In this document: piece after piece, positions 1 through 5,465 of the stretch
How positions within the stretch are numbered: the stretch's first letter is position 1
How the letters are laid out: every line of letters begins with the position of its first letter
Assembly: GCA_023435325.1 (NCBI GenBank)
Contig: JAEYRT010000185.1
Location: forward strand, 1-5,465
DNA from: Pseudomonadota bacterium
GTDB lineage: Bacteria > Pseudomonadota > Gammaproteobacteria > Burkholderiales > Burkholderiaceae_C
Reading direction: 5' to 3'
Length of the DNA: 5,465 nt
Position numbers and translations under genes: made by a program
Notes under the pieces: model-generated
What the model was told of the DNA's origin: nothing
What the model saw: only the letters and a program-made list of their open reading frames with translations
Databases searched by the model: none

Positions 1-332
1 CGCTGGTGAAGTGGGCACAAAATGGTGTGCTGCTGCTCAACACCTGTCTGACGGTGGAAGAGGGGCAGGCGGCCAGCCACAGCAAAAAAGGCTGGGAAGT
101 GCTGACCGACCGCATCATCCAGCACGTGGCCGAGCAAGGCCGTCCCACGGTGTTCATGCTCTGGGGCAGCCATGCCCAATCCAAGCGGGTGCTGATTCCA
201 CAGGACCGTGGGCACCTGGTGCTGATGAGCAACCACCCTTCGCCGTTGTCGGCCCTGCGCCCGCCCGTGCCTTTCATTGGCAATGGACACTTTGGCAAAG
301 CCAAGGCATTTCGCCAGCAGCACGGCTACTGA
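1..332 (+). CDS. ung: Uracil-DNA glycosylase, C-terminal part (5' end outside window)
   Basis: Family 1 uracil-DNA glycosylase, which removes uracil from DNA by cleaving the N-glycosidic bond as the first step of base excision repair in the cytoplasm. About 109 codons are visible, in frame from position 3 to the TGA at 330-332, roughly the C-terminal half of a protein usually near 220-250 residues. Family landmarks seen are VLLLNTCLTV, the WGSHAQ segment (162-179) and the HPSPLSA motif (234-254), whose His (codon 234-236) is the catalytic/minor-groove-loop histidine of the family. The end, GNGHFGKAKAF, matches the GCNHF-type C-terminus of E. coli Ung. The catalytic Asp motif (GQDPYH) would lie upstream of the window. 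The visible part shows no frameshift or missing motif. It lies on the same strand as the siderophore operon but is separated from it by 166 nt with a Fur-type site, so it is probably a separate unit. Confidence 0.95.
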   Translation, partial: LVKWAQNGVLLLNTCLTVEEGQAASHSKKGWEVLTDRIIQHVAEQGRPTVFMLWGSHAQSKRVLIPQDRGHLVLMSNHPSPLSALRPPVPFIGNGHFGKAKAFRQQHGY

Positions 333-375
333 GCCGCAGCTTTACCGGACATTTACAAGCCCCTGTCCTCTGTAT

Positions 376-390
376 TGAGAATGATTCTCA
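376..390. promoter_or_regulatory. Fur box (iron-responsive operator)
   Basis: TGAGAATGATTCTCA is a perfect 7-1-7 inverted repeat (arms 376-382 and 384-390 around G383) that closely follows the Fur consensus TGATAATNATTATCA. It is the only such site I see in the window, and it precedes an iron-siderophore importer operon. It abuts a -10-like TAAAAT at 391-396 (5 of 6 matches to TATAAT), so Fur-Fe2+ binding would block RNA polymerase there. I see no good -35 at the right distance. A consensus TTGACA at 417-422 is a second possible -35, but its best partner (TCTCAA, 441-446, 18-nt spacer) is poor. The operator call is strong; the exact promoter is uncertain. Confidence 0.85.
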
Positions 391-396
391 TAAAAT
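391..396 (+). promoter_or_regulatory. Candidate -10 element of the siderophore operon promoter
   Basis: TAAAAT directly follows the Fur palindrome and matches the sigma-70 -10 consensus at 5 of 6 positions. Transcription would start near 402-405, leaving an untranslated leader of about 95 nt before the ATG at 499. The -35 region at the proper distance (about 367-374) is weak, which would be compatible with a promoter needing help or with the real promoter lying elsewhere. Inferred from sequence only. Confidence 0.4.
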
Positions 397-498
397 ATCA
401 CTAAAGTCCGTTGCGTTTGACATGGCCCACGCTGTGGAAATCTCAACAGACCGGATGTTGAAAGCTAGCTTGCCTGTGCAAGGCAGAGGACGTTGAAC

Positions 499-1434
499 AT
501 GAATGCAGTGTGGAATCGCCGCCAGACCATGGCTGGTTTGGTGCTGGCGATGGCTTTGCCTTTTGCTGCCGCGCATGCCGCAGCAACGGTCAAAGTGCAG
601 GACAACACGGGCGAAGTGGTGATGCCGCTGAAGCCCAAGACCGTGCTGGTCTATGACTTTGGTGCGCTGGACATGGTGCGCACTATGGGCGGGCAGGTAG
701 CTGGCGTTCCCCAGCAGGCCATGCCGCCAGCCCTCAAGGAATATGCAGACACCGGCAAGTACGCCAATATCGGCACGCTGTTCGAGCCGGACTATGAGAA
801 GGTGAAGGCACTCAAGCCGGATCTGATCATTGCCGGCAACCGCTCGCTGCCCAAGATCGAGGCGCTCAAGCAGTTTGCGCCGGTGCTGGATGTCACCATC
901 GACAACCAAAACCAGATGGCGCATGTGTACCGCAACATCCGGGCGATTGCGGCCATCTACGGTGTGCCGGAAAAGGGTGAACAAGAGATTCGGGAGATTG
1001 ACGCGGCCATTGCCGACGTCAAGGCCAAGGCCAAGGCCTCCGGCCAGGGTGGTGCGCTGTTTCTGATGACCAATGGCGGCAAGCTCAGTGTGTATGGCCC
1101 TGGCTCGCGCTTTGACATGCTGTATTCGGTGTTTGGCGTGCGCCCCATCCAGGACAGGATCGAGGTATCCAAGCATGGGCAGGCGGTGTCGTTCGAGTAC
1201 CTGCTCAAGACCAACCCCGACTACCTGCTGGTGCTGGACCGTGATGCCGCGATCGGCAACGATGGTCAGGCTGCCAAGAAGCTGCTGGACAACAAACTGG
1301 TGCATGCCACCAAAGCATGGCGCAATGGCCATGTCGTGTATCTGAACGCTGCCAACTGGTACACCATGTCCAATGCCAGCCCCACAGCACTGAAAGAAAA
1401 TTTGAAGCAGTTGTCGGATGCTTTCTCCAGGTAA
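499..1434 (+). CDS. Periplasmic ferric-siderophore binding protein (CeuE/YclQ/FatB/VctP-like)
   Basis: Solute-binding protein that captures a ferric-siderophore in the periplasm and delivers it to the permeases encoded just downstream. The ATG at 499 is chosen because AGAGGA (485-490) lies 8 nt upstream; an in-frame TTG at 493 would leave no room for it. The protein has 311 residues. Residues 1-29 form a signal peptide (RR at 8-9, hydrophobic 12-25, likely cleavage near AHA or AAA at 25-29). There is no lipobox cysteine, so it should be soluble, unlike lipoprotein CeuE or YclQ. The rest fits a class III binding fold: N-lobe with VYDFGALDMV (51-60), then KVKALKPDLIIAGNR (101-115), a long linking helix, and C-lobe. 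His226 (SKHGQAVSFEYL) and Tyr288 (NWYTMSN) align with the CeuE Fe(III) ligands His227 and Tyr288. Arg115, Arg204 and Arg248 match its anion-binding arginine triad. That alignment is by eye from memory. The exact siderophore is unknown; a catecholate type is inferred. Confidence 0.93.
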   Translation: MNAVWNRRQTMAGLVLAMALPFAAAHAAATVKVQDNTGEVVMPLKPKTVLVYDFGALDMVRTMGGQVAGVPQQAMPPALKEYADTGKYANIGTLFEPDYEKVKALKPDLIIAGNRSLPKIEALKQFAPVLDVTIDNQNQMAHVYRNIRAIAAIYGVPEKGEQEIREIDAAIADVKAKAKASGQGGALFLMTNGGKLSVYGPGSRFDMLYSVFGVRPIQDRIEVSKHGQAVSFEYLLKTNPDYLLVLDRDAAIGNDGQAAKKLLDNKLVHATKAWRNGHVVYLNAANWYTMSNASPTALKENLKQLSDAFSR

Positions 1435-2419
1435 TCACACACCCGCGGGGCGCACCGCCCTGGCGTGGACAGGGGCCCTGGTGGCCCTTTTTGCATTGGC
1501 GCTGTGGAGTCTTTCCGTGGGTGTGAGCGATGTGTCCTGGAACACCTTGTGGAGCAACAGCGAAGACGACATGGTGGCCCAGGTGCTGATGTACGCACGC
1601 GTTCCACGCACGCTGGCATTGATCCTGGCGGGCAGCGCCATGGCGGTGGCTGGGTTGCTCATGCAGATGCTGGCGCGCAACCATTTTGTGGAGCCATCGA
1701 CCATGGGGACGGTGGAATCCGCCACACTGGGCATGTTGCTGTGCATGCTGCTGGCTCCTGACTTGCCCGTGCTGGCCAAGATGGGAGTTTCAGCCACCAC
1801 GGCCTTGAGCGGCACGGCGTTGTTCATGGCCATTCTCTCGCGCATCCCGCTGCGCAGTGCGTGGATTGTGCCGCTGGTGGGTTTGATCCTGGCGGGTGTG
1901 ATCGAGTCCGCCACCACATTTTTCGCTTACCAGCACGACATGATCCAGTCGCTGCGGGCGTTCTCCAACGGAGATTTCTCCGCCATCGTGGAAGGGCGCT
2001 ACGAGATGCTGTGGCTGTCGCTGGGCGTCACCGCCCTGGCCGTGCTGGCGGCAGACCGTTTCACGGTGGCGGGCCTGGGCGAATCGTTTGCCACCAACCT
2101 GGGGCTCAATTACCGGGTGCTGGTGCTGCAGGGGCTGATCGTGGTGTCCGTGGTGACGGCCTGCATTGTGGTGACCGCAGGCGCGATTCCGTTTGTGGGC
2201 CTGATCGTGCCCAACGTGGTGCGTCTGATGGTGGGCGACAACGTGCGCCGCAGCGTGTGGTGGGTGGCCTTGCTGGGCGCGGCGCTGACCCTGGTGTGTG
2301 ATCTGTTGGGGCGTCTGATCATCGCGCCTTATGAAATCCCTGTCGGTACCGTCATGGGCGTGGTGGGCAGTGCCTTGTTCCTCATGATGCTGCTGCGCCG
2401 CAGGGTGAAACGGGGGTAG
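1418..2419 (+). CDS. FecCD-family siderophore ABC permease (YclN/FatD/VctD-like)
   Basis: Inner-membrane subunit of the ferric-siderophore importer, pairing with the next gene product to form the BtuC-like translocation channel. It has 333 residues and is strongly hydrophobic, with the first membrane segment about 14-36 and roughly ten segments expected for the family. Family landmarks: YARVPRTLALILAG (59-72), GLLMQMLARNHFVEP (79-93), FFAYQHDMIQ (168-177), GDFSAIVEGRYE (185-196), GESFATNLGLNY (221-232), the cytoplasmic coupling region around GLIVPNVVRLMVGDN (261-275), and DLLGRLIIAPYEIPVG (295-310). These match the YclN type I remember more closely than the FepD/BtuC type. The ATG at 1418 overlaps the binding-protein gene by 17 nt and has no good Shine-Dalgarno sequence, so translation probably depends on ribosomes finishing the upstream gene. 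No better in-frame start lies ahead of the first membrane segment. Intact, with no frameshift. Confidence 0.93.
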   Translation: MLSPGNHTPAGRTALAWTGALVALFALALWSLSVGVSDVSWNTLWSNSEDDMVAQVLMYARVPRTLALILAGSAMAVAGLLMQMLARNHFVEPSTMGTVESATLGMLLCMLLAPDLPVLAKMGVSATTALSGTALFMAILSRIPLRSAWIVPLVGLILAGVIESATTFFAYQHDMIQSLRAFSNGDFSAIVEGRYEMLWLSLGVTALAVLAADRFTVAGLGESFATNLGLNYRVLVLQGLIVVSVVTACIVVTAGAIPFVGLIVPNVVRLMVGDNVRRSVWWVALLGAALTLVCDLLGRLIIAPYEIPVGTVMGVVGSALFLMMLLRRRVKRG

Positions 2420-2422
2420 GCC

Positions 2423-3424
2423 ATGGTGCCAGAGACGTATGCGCCGGCGCAGCAGCCGGGTAGATGGGGTGGATGGGCACGCAGCCGCAACCGCTTGCTG
2501 GTACTGGTGGCGCTGGCCGCGGTGGCCGTCCTCGCTTTCATGACGGTGGGTGTCGAGGCCGACTGGGCGTTCGTGCTGCAGCACCGTGGCACCAAGGTGC
2601 TGACCATGGCGATCGTGGCCTGTGCGCTGGGCATGTCTACCGTGGTGTTCCAGACCGTCACGCACAACACCATTCTCACGCCTGCCGTGATGGGCCTGGA
2701 TGCGCTGTACCTGTTTCTGCAGGCTGTGCTGGTTCTGGTACTGGGCTCGATCGGGGTCGTGGGGCTGGGTGTCATCCCGAAATTTGGCGTGGAGATTGTG
2801 TTGATGGTGGCGCTCAGTGTGGCGCTGATGCGCTGGCTGTTCACGGGCCATGCTTCCAGTCTGCATTTGATGTTGCTGGTCGGCATGGTCATCGGCATCT
2901 TGTTTCGCAGCCTGACCAGCTTCGCCATGCGCATGATCGATCCCAATGAATTCGCCACGCTGCAAGACCGCATGTTCGCCAACTTCAACACCATCCACAC
3001 GCAATTGCTGTGGCCTTCGCTGGTGTTGCTGGCGGTGGGGGCTGTGTATTTCTGGCGCAGGCGCCACGTGCTGGATGTGCTGGCGCTGGGGCGTGACGCG
3101 GCGGTGAATCTGGGGGTGGATTATCAGCCGCAGGTGCTGCGATTGCTGGTGGTGATGTGCGCCATGGTGGCCATCTCCACCGCGCTGGTCGGCCCGGTGA
3201 CTTTCTTTGGCTTGCTGGTGGCGAATATGGCCTACCAATGGATGGGTACACGCCGCCACCAATGGGTGCTGCCCGCTGCCGTCTTGTGGGGCTGTATTTT
3301 GCTGCTGGGCGGGCAGGTGATTCTGGAGCGCGTGCTGGGCTTTAACTCTGCGCTGTCGGTGGTGGTGGAATTCTTTGGCGGCCTGCTTTTCATCTGGCTG
3401 CTGCTGCGCAAGGGCAAACAATGA
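2423..3424 (+). CDS. FecCD-family siderophore ABC permease, second subunit (YclO/FatC/VctG-like)
   Basis: Second membrane subunit of the importer, expected to heterodimerise with the preceding permease. It has 333 residues with a hydrophilic N-terminus of about 23 residues, then membrane segments starting at 24-42. Landmarks shared with YclO-type proteins are HRGTKVLTMAIVACALGMSTV (54-74), FQTVTHNTILTPAVMGLDALY (76-96), LLVGMVIGILFRSLTSF (151-167), MIDPNEFATLQDRMFANFNTI (171-191), and the coupling-region stretch GPVTFFGLLVANMAYQWMG (257-275). It starts 3 nt after the upstream stop codon; the G-rich run at 2412-2420 provides a ribosome-binding site that overlaps that stop. The end overlaps the ATPase start by 4 nt (ATGA). 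The two permeases are only distantly alike, as usual for this subfamily. The DPNEF segment, present here and not in the first permease, helps tell the two subunits apart. Confidence 0.93.
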   Translation: MVPETYAPAQQPGRWGGWARSRNRLLVLVALAAVAVLAFMTVGVEADWAFVLQHRGTKVLTMAIVACALGMSTVVFQTVTHNTILTPAVMGLDALYLFLQAVLVLVLGSIGVVGLGVIPKFGVEIVLMVALSVALMRWLFTGHASSLHLMLLVGMVIGILFRSLTSFAMRMIDPNEFATLQDRMFANFNTIHTQLLWPSLVLLAVGAVYFWRRRHVLDVLALGRDAAVNLGVDYQPQVLRLLVVMCAMVAISTALVGPVTFFGLLVANMAYQWMGTRRHQWVLPAAVLWGCILLLGGQVILERVLGFNSALSVVVEFFGGLLFIWLLLRKGKQ

Positions 3425-4179
3425 TTCAGACACAGAATGTGGTCAAGACCCATGGCAGCACCACGGTGCTGCATGGGGTGAGCGTGCAAATCCCCGAAAA
3501 GCAATTGACGGCCATCATCGGCCCCAATGGTGCGGGCAAAAGCACCCTGCTTTCCATGGTGAGCCGCCTGGCTCCCATCACGTCGGGCCAGGCCACTGTG
3601 GCTGGGCTGGATGTGGCACGAACCGCCAGTGATGCGCTGGCCAAGGTCATGGCCATCTTGCGCCAGGACAACCAGTCCACCCTGCGCCTGACGGTGCGCG
3701 ATTTGGTGGGGTTTGGCCGCTTCCCCCACAGCAAGGGACGCATGACGGCCGAGGATGTGCGGCATGTGGAACAGGCCCTGGAGTTTCTGCAACTGGACGG
3801 ACTGGCAGCGCGTTATCTGGATGAACTCTCCGGTGGTCAGCGCCAGCGTGCCTACATCGCCATGGTGCTGTGCCAGGACACGCCCTACATCCTGCTGGAC
3901 GAGCCGCTCAACAACCTCGACATGGCGCACGCCGTGAGCATGATGAAGCTGCTGCGCCGGCTGGTGAGCGAGCGCGGCAAGACCGTGGTTCTGGTGCTGC
4001 ACGACATCAACTTTGCCAGCTGCTATGCCGACCACATCATCGCCATGAAGGACGGGCGCGTGGCGGATGCAGGCAGCCCGATGGACGTGGTCACGGACAA
4101 GGTGCTGTCGCAGCTGTACGGCATGGATGTTTCAGTGCACGAGGTCAAAGGCCAGCGCCTGTGCCACTACTTTGCATAG
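3421..4179 (+). CDS. Siderophore ABC importer ATP-binding protein (YclP/FatE/CeuD/VctC-like)
   Basis: Cytoplasmic ATPase that powers the importer. It has 252 residues with every motif of an active ABC subunit: Walker A GPNGAGKST (34-42), Q-loop Gln82 (ILRQDNQ), signature LSGGQ (136-140), Walker B YILLDE (156-161) with catalytic Glu161, D-loop NNLD (164-167) and switch His194 (VLHD). The segment TVRDLVGFGRFPHSKGR (91-107) and EPLNNLDMAHAV (161-172) closely resemble YclP-type ATPases specific to this siderophore subfamily. The ATG at 3421 overlaps the previous stop as ATGA and has AAGGG at 3410-3414, 6 nt upstream, so translation should be coupled. It is the last gene of the operon; a stem-loop and then a Rho-independent terminator follow within about 110 nt. 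Length is usual for the family (about 250). Confidence 0.96.
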   Translation: MIQTQNVVKTHGSTTVLHGVSVQIPEKQLTAIIGPNGAGKSTLLSMVSRLAPITSGQATVAGLDVARTASDALAKVMAILRQDNQSTLRLTVRDLVGFGRFPHSKGRMTAEDVRHVEQALEFLQLDGLAARYLDELSGGQRQRAYIAMVLCQDTPYILLDEPLNNLDMAHAVSMMKLLRRLVSERGKTVVLVLHDINFASCYADHIIAMKDGRVADAGSPMDVVTDKVLSQLYGMDVSVHEVKGQRLCHYFA

Positions 4180-4194
4180 CCTGTCTACCGCATG

Positions 4195-4257
4195 AAAAGC
4201 ATAGCTGCCTACGCTGCTTACATAAGGTTTTCAGATATAAAACCATCTGAAATCCTT
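4195..4257. repeat. Intergenic stem-loop element, possible dispersed repeat
   Basis: Non-coding DNA after the ATPase gene. Arms AAGGTTTTCAGAT (4224-4236) and ATCTGAAATCCTT (4245-4257) pair over 13 positions with a single T-T mismatch around an 8-nt loop (ATAAAACC). A second, weaker inverted repeat, AAGCA (4197-4201) with TGCTT (4215-4219), lies just upstream. The start (AAAAGCATAGCTGC, then ACGCT and ATAAGG) resembles, from memory, short AT-rich-then-CGCT elements found between genes in many Comamonadaceae genomes; this resemblance is not verified and only one copy is in the window. The stem has no T-run after it, so it is not a terminator itself. It could protect the operon's mRNA 3' end or be an old repeat insertion. 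Confidence 0.5.
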
Positions 4258-4287
4258 GAAGCGCGAGCGTGGGTCGCTTCTTTTTTT
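4258..4287 (+). terminator. Rho-independent terminator of the siderophore operon
   Basis: Stem arms GAAGCG (4258-4263) and CGCTTC (4275-4280) enclose an 11-nt loop and are followed at once by seven T residues (4281-4287). It lies about 80 nt after the ATPase stop codon. The 5' arm begins directly where the upstream 13-bp stem-loop ends, so the two hairpins would stack in tandem in the transcript. Read on the other strand no T-run follows the stem, so it should act mainly on the + strand operon and not on the convergent nucleotidase gene. Confidence 0.75.
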
Positions 4288-4317
4288 GGGGATGTCCATT
4301 GTTTGGGATGCCCATGG

Positions 4318-5465
4318 TTACCGAATGCGGTCGGTGGCCGGTGCGGCAAGCGGACTGTGGGCACGGACATAGGCTTCTAGCGCATCGATGTCCAAGGGCC
4401 CCTGGGTGCGCTGTGTGCCCTGACGAAAGACCGCGTAGCGGTCGCCACTTTCGGCCAGAAAGTGGCTGACCACGACGCGGTAGGGCGCGTTCATGTCCAG
4501 GGGCTGGCCACGCAGCGTCATGTCCCGCACCTGCTCGCCCACAGGCGCGTGTGGGTCGTGGCGCCAGTGGAACGCTGCGTTGGGCGAAAGCACGCGTCGG
4601 CGCCCCGAACTCGACAGGGGCACGGCATAGGTATCTTCCAGCGCCTCTTTGATTTGGGCGCCTGTGAGCGTCATGCCCACCAAAGTGTTGCCAAAAGGCT
4701 GGATGGCATAGAGCTGGTCAAAACGCACGCTGCCATCAGGTGCTGGCTGCAGCTGCGCGCGAATGCCGCCACTGTGCATGAAAGCGATGTCGGCACCGCC
4801 CAGGTGTGGGGCTTGCATGGCCCAGAGCTGCGCGTCGGCAATCAGATTGCCCAGAACAATTTCTCCAGAAGCTGCAGGCTGATTGGACAGCGGGGCATTG
4901 CCGAGCGTGAGGACGCGGCCCACCACTTTCTGCGCTTCCTGCGCAATCACGCTGCGGTAGCGCTCCACAATCGTTTGTACCTCCGGGTGGGCACGGGTGT
5001 CTTCCACCACAACAGGAGAGGGCGTTGCCGCGGCTTGCGCATCTGCAGGGATGGCGAGTGTGCGTGCGCTGCGGCTGTGCAGCTGGCGCAGCACGGGGTC
5101 CCAGCGCAGCCGTATGTCGGTGAGTTGCGTGCCGTAAGCGCCCGCGCTGGTCAGCAAAAAAGGCTTGTCCGGATTGACGCTGGCGTAGTCGCACACATAG
5201 GTGCGGTGCGTATGGCCGGAAACCACCACGCTGATGCGCGGATCGAGCCTGTCCAAAATGGGCACGATGGCGCCACTCAGGCCCTCGCAGCCTTGTTCAA
5301 AAGGCGAAGCAGCGATTTGCCCGCCTTCGTGCAGCAGGACGGCAATCAGATCAGCTCCTTGGGCGAGCAACTCTGGCACCAAGGCATTGGCGGTTTGTGC
5401 TTCATCGCCAAAGCGCAGTCCTCGGGTGGCCGATTCCATCACCAGTTTGGGGGTGTCCTTGGGCG
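4318..5465 (-). CDS. 5'-nucleotidase / 2',3'-cyclic phosphodiesterase family metallophosphoesterase, N-terminus outside window
   Basis: UshA/CD73-type enzyme that removes phosphate from extracytoplasmic nucleotides, probably periplasmic or surface bound. The frame is open through the right edge (about 381 residues seen, ending at the complement of 4318-4320), so the 5' end with the signal peptide and the first metal motifs (DxH, GNHE) is missing; the GTG/ATG codons near 5437-5442 are internal. Visible in order: the end of the metallophosphatase domain with LLHEGG (metal-binding His) and SGHTH (GHTH at 5206-5217), a linker rich in Ala, then the C-terminal nucleotide-binding domain with GEIVLGNLIADAQ, HSGGIR, QPFGNTLVGMTLTG and SGDRYAVF. 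The fold and two visible metal ligands are kept, but HSGGIR replaces the usual NxGGIR and SGDRY the usual GGDGF. Substrate is therefore uncertain. It converges on the siderophore operon with 138 nt between the stops and is unlikely to belong to it. Confidence 0.9.
   Translation of the reverse strand, partial: PKDTPKLVMESATRGLRFGDEAQTANALVPELLAQGADLIAVLLHEGGQIAASPFEQGCEGLSGAIVPILDRLDPRISVVVSGHTHRTYVCDYASVNPDKPFLLTSAGAYGTQLTDIRLRWDPVLRQLHSRSARTLAIPADAQAAATPSPVVVEDTRAHPEVQTIVERYRSVIAQEAQKVVGRVLTLGNAPLSNQPAASGEIVLGNLIADAQLWAMQAPHLGGADIAFMHSGGIRAQLQPAPDGSVRFDQLYAIQPFGNTLVGMTLTGAQIKEALEDTYAVPLSSSGRRRVLSPNAAFHWRHDPHAPVGEQVRDMTLRGQPLDMNAPYRVVVSHFLAESGDRYAVFRQGTQRTQGPLDIDALEAYVRAHSPLAAPATDRIR

Noticed and set aside
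323..336. Hairpin CGGCT/AGCCG across the ung stop codon as a terminator
   Set aside because: The stem is only 5 bp and is not followed by a T-run (only TTT at 341-343), so it does not support a terminator call.
417..446. TTGACA (417-422) with TCTCAA (441-446) as the main promoter
   Set aside because: The -35 hexamer is perfect, but the -10 matches only 3 of 6 positions with an 18-nt spacer, and the Fur site would lie upstream of it. Kept only as a possibility in the findings.
499..585. Tat signal peptide on the binding protein because of RR at residues 8-9
   Set aside because: The motif NRRQTMAG lacks the rest of the SRRxFLK consensus, and the peptide fits an ordinary Sec signal. Tat export is possible but not supported.
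388..1332. 314-codon open frame on the - strand opposite the binding-protein gene
   Set aside because: It lies antisense to a gene with clear family motifs, has no recognisable motif, and its composition is that of a shadow frame.
1790..3433. 547-codon open frame on the - strand opposite both permease genes
   Set aside because: Its translation is a His/Gln/Arg-rich low-complexity sequence with no domain, it crosses the boundary of two clear genes, and it is the complement-frame shadow expected from GC-rich third positions.
3232..4035. 267-codon open frame on the - strand opposite the permease/ATPase junction
   Set aside because: The opposite strand encodes all ABC ATPase motifs in order; this frame shows none of its own.
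4192..4380. 62-codon open frame on the + strand after the ATPase
   Set aside because: It has no Shine-Dalgarno site, runs through the stem-loop and terminator, and enters the end of the convergent nucleotidase gene.

Overview
The window comes from a high-GC Gram-negative genome, most likely a betaproteobacterium near the Comamonadaceae. That placement is an inference from GC-rich codon use, the protein sequences and the style of the intergenic DNA at 4195-4257; no search was possible. All long reading frames belong to recognisable families.

Layout: (1) 1-332, + strand, the C-terminal half of uracil-DNA glycosylase (ung), cut by the left edge. (2) 333-498, a leader region holding a perfect 7-1-7 Fur-type palindrome (376-390) and a roughly 100-nt untranslated stretch. 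(3) 499-4179, + strand, a tight four-gene operon for a ferric-siderophore ABC importer: periplasmic binding protein, two FecCD-type permeases and an ATPase. The genes overlap by 17 nt, are separated by 3 nt, and overlap by 4 nt, so they are probably transcribed and translated together. (4) 4180-4317, a 138-nt convergent intergenic region with an unusual 13-bp stem-loop followed directly by a Rho-independent terminator. (5) 4318-5465, - strand, most of a periplasmic or cell-surface 5'-nucleotidase / 2',3'-cyclic phosphodiesterase-type metallophosphoesterase, cut by the right edge.

How it works together: the importer belongs to the YclNOPQ / FatBCDE / CeuBCDE / VctPDGC subfamily (petrobactin, anguibactin, vibriobactin and tetradentate catecholate uptake), recognised from remembered family sequences. 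The binding protein keeps the His and Tyr ligands and three arginines known from CeuE, so a catecholate (or mixed catecholate) ferric complex is the likely cargo. Under iron limitation Fur would release the operon. The outer-membrane receptor and any siderophore biosynthesis genes are not in the window. The flanking ung and nucleotidase genes look unrelated.

I see no mobile element, CRISPR array, tRNA or rRNA, and no clear sign of an undescribed system. The points most worth a second look are the predicted ligand class, the intergenic stem-loop element and the altered nucleotide-pocket residues of the nucleotidase.
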